Assembly (NCBI GenBank): GCA_025435555.1
Contig: JAIWWG010000145.1
Location: 1-61,156, forward strand
Length of the DNA: 61,156 bases
Direction: 5' to 3'
Source: Chytriomyces cf. hyalinus JEL632
Taxonomy: Eukaryota; Chytridiomycota; Chytridiomycetes; Chytridiales; Chytriomycetaceae
Part shown: in pieces, positions 53,109 through 61,156 of the stretch
How positions within the stretch are numbered: position 1 is the stretch's first letter
How the letters are laid out: each line of letters begins with the position of its first letter
Position numbers and translations under genes: made by a program
The notes under the pieces: generated by a model
Told to the model about the DNA's origin: nothing
Databases searched by the model: none
Seen by the model: only the letters and a program-made list of their open reading frames with translations

Positions 53109-56100
53109 TCAACTGTCCCCCGCCAAATTACTTTTACCCTCCACTCCAGTCAACGACAGTTTACGAATCTTGTCCACATGCTGCACAGGTGCAACTGCTA
53201 TAGCATCATGTAATCCAACAATTCCACCATCCTTGTCCCTGTGAATGACTTTTGCTTGACTTGCAAGTGTATGGCTCGTGGCAAGCCGTGCAAACACGTC
53301 TGATCCGTCATTTTGGTATGCGCCATCGAGTGCAGCTTTTGAGGCTCTTTTGCGAACGTTATGGGTATTGGTTTCTTCCGGAGAGTCGTCGGGCTGTAGA
53401 GTTGATGAATCAGAAGGTGGGACCATTGATGAACCCCGATCAATGTCAATTGCGTCGGCAGGACTCAAATCCTTGGTCTGCCCCGCAATTCCAGCTTCAG
53501 AACCCTCACCAGTGCTTGCTACGTCAGAATTTCCAAAATCAAGCACTTTAACTGTCGTCCGATTCCTCCGTGCATTAATAAAGTTTTTGATGATAAACTT
53601 GTCCGAATTCGGATCTACAGGTGATGACGGCACAGACATGGCGCGAACAGACTGTGTCACACCAGGTGGAAACCGTGTTTCTTTTCGTCCACGCTCTTGC
53701 TCCATCGGTTCTTCCAAAAATGGTTCTGCAGCTGAAGCTGCAACACTGGCGTTGAGTACTTCAGTGGATGCCTTTCTTCCACGCCTCCTTAAAAGGTATC
53801 TCGGGGGTTCCGGTACAGCAGCAGTACTAGTTTCCAACTTGTTTGCTGGAAAATTTGGGCCTGACGTACCATCATCAGCCAACGGTGGCAACGCGTCAGA
53901 TTCATTCGTTTCTGCCTCTTGAACGAGGTTTCGAGTGGCAGGACTTTTTCGAGCGACAGGAGAAGTCGGTGTGAATTCCTTATCCGAACTCTCTTCATCA
54001 GCCTCTTTCGTCACGCTAACTTCGTCACCATCACTTCCCGCCATGCTTGATAAGCTCACATGCCGAGCTGGCGTCTTTTCTAACGCGTTCGCAACAGATC
54101 TTCGCAATTCCACAGAAGTATCATCCGAAGTGGTCACGGGATGGCGAACGGTCGGTTGCAGCACAACGAAACCACTTCCATACGCGGCGTCAAACATTTT
54201 TTGAAGTTTTGGTGTCGCACTGCCGTATTCGTCAAAACTAAACAACGTGCTTTTGCTGCGAGCTGCGGTCATTCCTCGTTGCGGTGTTGGTTTAACAGCT
54301 GCAGCTTCCGCAATCGCTGCTGAAATTTTTTCTGTTGCCAAAACTCGAATCGTTTCAAGCTCTTTTCGATAGGCGATCGCGGTTTGAAGAGCGGCTGAAC
54401 GCATGGTTGACATTGAGGCGCGTAGTTCACTGACGCTTTTTTCAGAGTCTGCAAGTTTTCGTTCAAGGCTTTGGACGTGAATTTTGCAGTCGACCATGTC
54501 TTCCAAAAATAAGATGGCCACAAATTCCAGCTCCACGATATCCAGAGATTTCGTTAGATTGACGGCTATATGTTTCGAGAAAGAAATTAGTTTATCGGAA
54601 ACTCAGGAGAAAACTGCCTTACCATTATCCCAACCCAAATCTGCATACGTTGAACCAGTTACAAAGCCGATCGATGTTGAACTCATTGAAGCAGCTGCCC
54701 GACCCAATCGAATTTCATCCTCCATATTTCGGATTCGTGCGTTTGCCATAGCAACTTCCATATCAATTACTCCAAGCCGATCATCCATGTATTGCGGCTT
54801 TTGAGTGTCCCAGATTCCCGTTACTTGTGCTTCAGATTCGACACAGCGGTCCCTTTCCGCCTTGGGAAATGAATGTTCGTCAGAAACCCAAGACTACTGC
54901 AGAAAGTTGAAAGATAACAATTTCTCACCAATAGTTCCTTTTGCTCGCCAATTAACCGATCTCGCGCACCCTTCATAACATCCAATTCAAGCGCTGCGAT
55001 ACGGAACGTGACTGGTTTTATTCATGAAAATAAATTAGTTCATGCATTTGTATTTCACCAAAAAGGAAGAAACTCACCCGCTGTGGCCAGCTCTTTCTCA
55101 ATCATCTGCTTCTTGAATTTAGCTTTTATTGCCATTGGAGGCTCATCGTCATGATTTAGACCAGCCGCGGCTGCGGCAGCTCCAGCACCGAAAGCCTTCA
55201 GCAGCGCCATTTCTTCGCCTCTCGCTCTCTTTTTGGCCATGGTACTTGACCGCGTGGTTGCTGAGTGGGAGCGCAATAATTGCTGAGTCGGACTCAATGC
55301 GCCAGACTTGTTTCGATTGGATTTTGAGCCAGACAAGGATGAAGCACTGCCTGACCGCTTTAATACAGACATTGCTGTTTTCTGTCGAGAATATTTGCTG
55401 ATAAATTCCTCGGAGCGGCGTTTCTGAACGACTTTCTGGGATGTGTTTTTGGAACATTTTCAGCTGACGAAAGATGTAAGTTATTGAAAAGCAAACCTGA
55501 CGTTGGAACTCTTGTTCCAGACGTTTCGCAAGATCCGTCGCCTTCTTTTCACTTCTCCTTAGTTTTGCAATTTCTTGCTCTTTTTCTGTTTTCAATTCCC
55601 GAGTTCGATTCGCCTCTTTCTTGAGTTCTTTCAGTGCTTTCACTTTTTCAGCTGAATACGAATTCAAGAAATTAGTCGCTGAGATCCCGAAAAATCACAA
55701 GGTATCATCATACCTTTCAATGCATCAATCGTCTGCATCAACTGCTTGGTCAACCCTTCGTTCCTTCTTTCGACGCTCGATTTCGCTCCTTCAGCCATTT
55801 TACGTTTATAGTCGGCAATTTGCGCTTCCAGTTTCCTCTTTTGCTCATCAAATCGTTGCTTCACAGCCGCAGTCCCAGGTCTCTCCGTCCCGCCGCGGCC
55901 ACCGCTTTTTATCCGCTTCATGGCTTCATCTCGCTCTTTTCCAACATTGCTTAATTGAGCTTGCAAAATTTCCAGTTTGTTTTCGTATGCGGCTCGGAGT
56001 GCTTCGTATTCTTGTTGCGCGAGGTTTTGCTTGTCAATCAAAGCTTGATGTTGGGCAATGTCACTTTGGAGGCGGTGGATGAGCATGTACATGTCCGTGC

Positions 56101-58920
56101 TTTTATCCTGGGTTCCATCGTGGGTTGGATCCCGCGCAATGTTTGATGTTGGTAACGGTCGATTGTCCGGATCAATGTTATCATGGCTGAGCTCGTCCAA
56201 ATAAGCAGAGTCGTCCATGTACTCGTCAGGGCTGGCGTCGTGGCTCTCGTCGCCCTCCTCCTCTTCGTGAATTGTCGTGATGGTGTTTGTGGTAGTGGAC
56301 TGAGCCAAACGAGAAGGGGTCACAGATTCGCTTGCATTTTTCGGGATTCCAAAAAGACGGTTGCCGCTGGAGCTTGTGAAAGCTGTAGAATCAGCCAGAT
56401 ATTCTTCAGCTTCAGAAGAACCCTTTTAAAGAGGCGAGAATTAGATTCGCGATATCTCAAAAAGGTGTGGTGCGAACAAATGATAGAACCTGGCCGAGTT
56501 CCGAATCCTGCTTCAATGCCTTCCATAATTGACTTTCATGAGAGATTTCGTGGAAAGCACTTTCCTCTGACTGAATATCCTGGAACATCTTCGGAGCGGG
56601 TGTGTCGAGCGCAATTCCACCAGAAGTATGAGCAGACTCAAAACGCGAACGGATTTTTTCTCGTCGAGATTCCTCACTTCCAAACGACGAGACCACTTCA
56701 TTATACCACGCGAGGCGGTCGCTCGTTTCAGCAAGCCGTGATTTCAAATCCGAAATTGCGTTGTTGTAGTCTTGAATCATTTGAAGACTGAGTGTTGATG
56801 ACGAATCAGCGAGAGCTTCAGCAGCATCCAAAGACATGTCTTCAGAACTTTTGATTTCGGACTGCTCGGCTTTTGCAGCAGTATTGTCACTCAAATCGAC
56901 ACTCATTAGCTCTTGTGTCGCCTGAGCTTGATGTGCTCCAGAAGAAGTATCCGCCAAAATTTTTGTTTCCACACATACACACGATCGCTTCAATCTCAAT
57001 TTCCCGCTCCTCCACTGCTCAAGCTCAACCATTGCCGCATCTCTTTCCACCGTGAGATTCGTAACTTGCTCACTCAAGCCGGAACATCGCTCCATCAGCC
57101 TGACAGAGTGGAATCCAAACCGATCTCCATCAAACCGCGCAATTCGAATTTCTTGCTGAGCCGCCTCGAGCGCCCGGGTCAAGTCTCGCTCTTCTTGCAA
57201 ATGCAGTTGGAAATCTCTCTCGTGTGCTCTGATTGCTTGCGCGACACCCTCACTGTTCATCATTGTTGTCGAACCCGGCCGCATCCCATCATTCATACCC
57301 CTCGATCCGGAACTCAGATCCTTGCTCCATGCAGAATCGGCTGAAAAGTTGGAACTTCCAACCCCAAAAGAAGACACACCGCTGCCTGGCGCACCACCTC
57401 TCAGGCTCATGATTTCATCCCTCAAATCAGCAACAAGCGCGCGCAAAGCTCGAATCTCCTTTTCCCCAGCTGCGCCAAGACCGTTATTACTTCCGATATC
57501 CCGATTTACAACCGCCTTGTTCTTAATGTTTCTCGCACGATTCGCATACGTCAGAGTGCTCACAGTCTCGCCGTAACTCAAATCGCTTGGACTCACGCAC
57601 GCAATCATCAAAGTTTGACTGTTTCCCCCAAGACTGTCTTGCAGCATACGCGTCAACTTGCTGTCTCTGTATGGAACATGCGTTGAAGTTTCGGATGAGT
57701 CCTCCGTGTTTCCAAGCGCACTAATCACGTTGCCAAGGGCCAAAAGACCTTGATTGATGCTGATGCCTTCCTTTTTGCGGTCTCCATGCGCATTTGTACG
57801 TTTCAGGCGTTCGCTTCCGGCGAGATCGACAAAATGGAATTTGGATGTAAGTGTAGAAGTTGAAGAAATGGAGGATTCGGGTTCAGCTGATGCGGGAGGT
57901 TGTAATTGCTGGTCTGAAGAATCTGCAATGGCTGGGGCCGAGGCAATTGTGGTTGTAACGTGTTGCTTTAGAATGATCGAAAAAATTGCATGTGAACGAG
58001 AAGATGCGGCGTTCATGTCGGTTGAACCTGTTGCACGACAGAGGGAACCCTTTTGCAGGAGCGAGAGCATGTCAGCTGGGGACGAGACCGGCTCCTCCCG
58101 AACACCACCAAATACAATATTTCCGCGCGCATCCTCTCTGATTGAAATTGAAGTGTTTATCGATGATGCTGAAGAAGCTGCTGAAGAAGGTCTTCGGGCA
58201 TTGACGACCGTGGATGGATTCAGCAAGTCCACTATATCTTCGTTGTATAATTCGAGAAACGACACAAATAGCGAGAAACGAGTATTTTCCTTTTCGGCAA
58301 GCAGAGAAAACATGTCGCTAATTGCGCGCGGAACGATGCCGACAGAGTCATTCATCACACTTGAAGAGGCTTCGAGACCAGTGCCCATCGTCCACGTCTT
58401 TCCAGACCCTGTCTAGGGAAAAGAAGTCAATAAGCTTTTTAAAGTCTCTTGGAATATGTTTTGCGAGTCCACCTGCCCGTATGCGAGGACAGTTGCGTTG
58501 AAACCCGCCACAAATCGTTGCACAAGGATTTTGACGCAGCCGTCATAAACGCCTGACTGCGTTGAGTCGCATCCAAATATGTGATCGAAGGCGAAAACGC
58601 GGGGCGCTGACGGATGCCCTGAGAATGAAACAGAATCAAAATGTCAATACTTGCTCATGGAATTCAGCGAATCGACGGCGAATGAGTTCGAAAGAAAACG
58701 AAACGAAATTACCCGGAAGAGATACGCAAGAATGCGACGGATCTGTGCTTTGAACCACCAGAGTATTTGGTACATGAGCATGGACGGAGACGCACTCGGA
58801 GCTTTCGTTGTCACCGCCGCCGTTGCCCAGCCTCTCTTTCGCAGAGAGCGGTCGGATGCGCACGGCAACCCTCACTGTCGTGTTGTTGCTGTTGTTTGTG
58901 TTGGTGCCCGTATTGGACAT
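53109..58920 (-). CDS. Kinesin-4-type motor protein
   Basis: Nine minus-strand exons (58920-58713, 58618-58473, 58412-56490, 56422-55714, 55651-55497, 55435-55078, 55011-54929, 54860-54623, 54565-53109) join in phase to 1758 residues. Motor features: VRVAVRIRPLSAKE, FAFDHIFGCDSTQ, FNATVLAYGQTGSGKTWTMG (P-loop, formed across an exon junction, about 117-124), NAASSRSHAIF (switch I), HFVDLAGSERLKRT (switch II) and YRDSKLTRMLQDSLGGNSQT. Long coiled coils follow, and a KKRARGEE-type basic patch. KVVQKRRSEEFISKYSRQK and ALELDVMKGARDRLIGEQ recall the KIF4/KIF21 coil. The C-terminal ~450 residues are low-complexity. Kinesin-4 motors regulate microtubule length. Confidence 0.9.
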
Positions 58921-59550
58921 TCTTTTTGTCCGATTTCTGTTGGTGTAAATATTTATTTTACAGATTGATAAATTCAAGCGTCGCCAGTTTACGTCGAACT
59001 GTCTCAGGCACAAATGACCTTTATTCAAAGTGAGAATCAGACATCACTCCACCTCATAACAACTGAGAACAAGTCTGGAGGGTAATTTACTGGTGGATTT
59101 TGCGACAAACTTTCTGAATGGCAGCCTACAGCCAGTTTAGCAAACAAAAAATGCTCAACTGAATATGATTTGTTGCGGACCATGGTCAAGGTGGATCACT
59201 GGTTCCCACATGTACTCAAATAAAGGAGATTTCTCAACTCCAAATATATGAAGGTATGAGACTTGGACCCTGAGAAGTCTGACAATCTCTTACACAACAT
59301 AGAAACACATTCACTGTACTCAGTGTAACGTAGAGTTTACCATGGGGATGGTAACACACTGTTGATCATATTGGAAGGTAACCAAAAACCTTGCAAGCAC
59401 TCAGGTGTCATCTATGGTAAATCACCACTGCCATGTGAGAAGTTATAAGGCATGAACCAAGACCCCAATAAACTTTCTTCACATAGAAGTAAGTTTATCA
59501 TAGACCAGCCAAAAAAATCAAAACACAACTTAACCTGAGACCCTCACAAG
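58921..59550. other. Gene-free stretch before the right-hand LTR
   Basis: 58921-59035 is the upstream region of the kinesin gene and contains no other gene. From 59040 to 59550 only short broken frames are seen; it may be old repeat sequence. No target duplication can be tested for the LTR that follows, because its far end is outside the window. Confidence 0.4.
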
Positions 59551-60416
59551 TGTTGAATATCAGTCTCAAGTGATGGAGCACTGTTTACTTCAATAAAGGT
59601 TAATTCTCCCTGATTCATCTCTTATTCTCTACTGCAGATAAAGAAGAGTCCTGCACCTCACCATTCCACCAACCTCAATACATATGGGCATGAATTATGA
59701 CATTGAGTAGGGTGAACGTCTAGTAGATAACAAGGAATGAATACACAAATCCTCGTTTTCTTAAAAGGGTGCAGGCTTATTGATGACGATAGCTTATTCT
59801 ATTACATGATTTCAACTATTCTTGCTCTGATCAAGCATAAACATGGTTGGAAAGCAAATGTATGGAATTTATATGATTCTGGCTTAGCTGTTAAGGTTTG
59901 CGACCACAGACCCACAGGTCACTGGTTCAACCCACACTGCTGCCAACTCCATGCAGCTATCTTCTGATCTTTATAGGGAAATAAGCAGAAGAAGAGGAAA
60001 ATAGAAATCAACTTAGACAAGTATTCTATTGCTACTTTTGTATGACTAATCTGTCAAGCCAGTCAAGCAATTAATCAATAACCTTACCCACTGTGGGGAT
60101 ATTGATTATAATTGACAAGCCTTTGCTGTCAGCCCAGTTCTGATTAATGAATCAGCCTGAGCAATGACTCACTTTTTCAGCAATTTCAAACTGGAAATTG
60201 ACAAATGAGTGATTTCACATCCATAATGACTTTTCTGACTGAAAATCTCAATTATGACAAATGAAATGGAAAAAAAGGTGGCTGAGAAGTGAAATTGAAG
60301 AAAGCCTAATCAGATTTTATGGGAGACAAAAATGTACATAAGGAGAGCTGTTTTGATGTGTTGTGATTCACCCTTAAGATAATAAATACTTATCAGCCCA
60401 AGTTCAAAACCAAACA
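59551..60416 (+). mobile_element. LTR, family A, apparently the 5' LTR of an element running out of the window
   Basis: An 866-bp copy of the LTR at 692-1575, from TGTTGAATATC to AACCAAACA. Unlike the other two copies it is followed directly by a gag-like reading frame, so it is probably the 5' LTR of a fuller element. It shares the internal landmarks of the family, including TGGCTTAGCTGTTAAGG and GGTTCAACCC. Confidence 0.9.
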
Positions 60417-60418
60417 CA

Positions 60419-61156
60419 ATGTCAAGTTCTACCAAGGATCAAGCTGCCATGGCCAGTCTCAGTGAAGCTGTGTCAACCACCCTCTGTCTCTCAGGCCCCT
60501 GTTCTCCAAGTGGTCCTCAAGCTCCAAGTGGTCCTGCTACTAGTGATCTTCCTGCCCCAAGTGGACACCAAGCTGAGGATCCTGCTGAAAGAGGCCCTTC
60601 CAAGAAGTAGCTGGTCCCTACAAAGCCTGCCACTACTTACCACAGTAAGGCAGCACTTTCTCCCTCTGCTGGCCCTGCTAGCATGGATGCTACCCAAGTA
60701 GCTACCTTTACCATGGTCAAGGCAGGAGCTACTGTAATGGTCAAGTCAACTGGACATTCCAGCACCTCTGGAACAGCTTTAAAGTCAGAACTCACCAAGC
60801 TCCCTGCATATGCTGATGCTGGAGAGTTTACCAGCTGGCTGAGACAGTATCTCTTAGTTGCTGAGCAAAAGTTTGGTTCTGGTGAAGAACTGTACATCTC
60901 CAAGGAGAAAAGAGGAACTACAGTACTCTTCCATCCTATCACTTCCAGACCTGTGGAACCTGAGACTACCACTCAGTTTGATACAAGACATACTGCCACT
61001 GCCAAGAAGTTGGAAGATATGTACCAGCAGCAACATGATATTGTCACGAAACTGGCTACACAAGCTGCTATCTCTGCTGCTACTCAAGCTACTAGAACCC
61101 TTCCAGACCAGACCACAGCTAATAACACAGCCAACAATCATGGTATGATTAATACA
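60419..61156 (+). pseudogene. gag-like reading frame of the family A retrotransposon (partial, with a stop)
   Basis: The frame opens MSSSTKDQAAMASLSEAVST just 2 bp after the LTR, has a Pro/Ser repeat (CSPSGPQAPSGP), reaches TAG at 60608-60610, and continues in the same frame through LVPTKPATTYHSKAALSPS, LPAYADAGEFTSWLRQYLLV and KKLEDMYQQQHDIVTKLATQ to the window edge. The charged/aromatic middle resembles copia/gypsy gag cores but is not assigned to either. The TAG could be a lesion or a suppressed stop. Confidence 0.6.

Noticed and set aside
60637-60972. Minus-strand 111-codon frame over gag
   Set aside because: It is antisense to the gag-like frame, which has better composition and the expected position after the LTR.

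Overview
The window is nuclear DNA from a fungus, most likely a chytrid (Chytridiomycota). Genes have several short GT-AG introns (about 35-115 bp), conserved eukaryotic housekeeping genes lie on both strands, and there are relics of Crinkler (CRN)-type genes, a talin locus, a compact GH7-type cellulase, and LINE, Ty1/copia and PIF/Harbinger transposons. The species cannot be named from the sequence. Exon coordinates were assigned by hand from reading frames, splice sites and recalled family motifs.

Layout. 1-7.1 kb is repeat-rich: a LINE split by an 884-bp solo LTR with a 5-bp target duplication, a ~285-bp dispersed repeat, and a truncated copia element on the minus strand. 7.2-9.8 kb holds a tandem family of multi-pass membrane proteins: one intact copy, one with a single in-frame TGA, two relics. 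9.9-11.6 kb is RFC3. 11.58-19.10 kb is one nested block: a long-TIR DNA transposon with an 8-bp target duplication hit by a solo LTR, and by a complete PIF/Harbinger element (Myb-like gene plus DDE transposase) inside its right terminal repeat. 19.3-27.2 kb carries an SH3/Ras-association gene and, 90 bp downstream, a talin gene broken by four nonsense codons and four frameshifts. 27.4-32.1 kb is gene debris, including two CRN-type relics.

32.7-36.8 kb: the GH7-like enzyme, PEX19 (minus) and SIW14 (plus). 37-39.7 kb: duplicated debris, including a copy of the SIW14 3' end. 39.7-59 kb is gene-dense: ZPR1, a cytochrome-b561-like membrane protein, tRNA-Thr(UGU), a decayed DPH5, an ArfGAP with two UBA domains, a secreted GPI-type protein, a second tRNA-Thr(UGU), then three mitochondrial-protein genes in a row (OPA3-like, ATP synthase gamma, NDUFB7), BET5/TRAPPC1 and a 1758-residue kinesin-4-type motor. 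A third copy of the 5' LTR family, followed by its gag reading frame, closes the window.

The housekeeping genes are unlinked functions (replication clamp loading, peroxisome import, vesicle tethering, respiration, microtubule motility). The striking features are the nested transposons with recoverable target duplications, a conserved gene pair (SH3-RA plus talin) of which one has died, and several broken copies of conserved genes (talin, DPH5). It remains open whether some single-base lesions are assembly errors.
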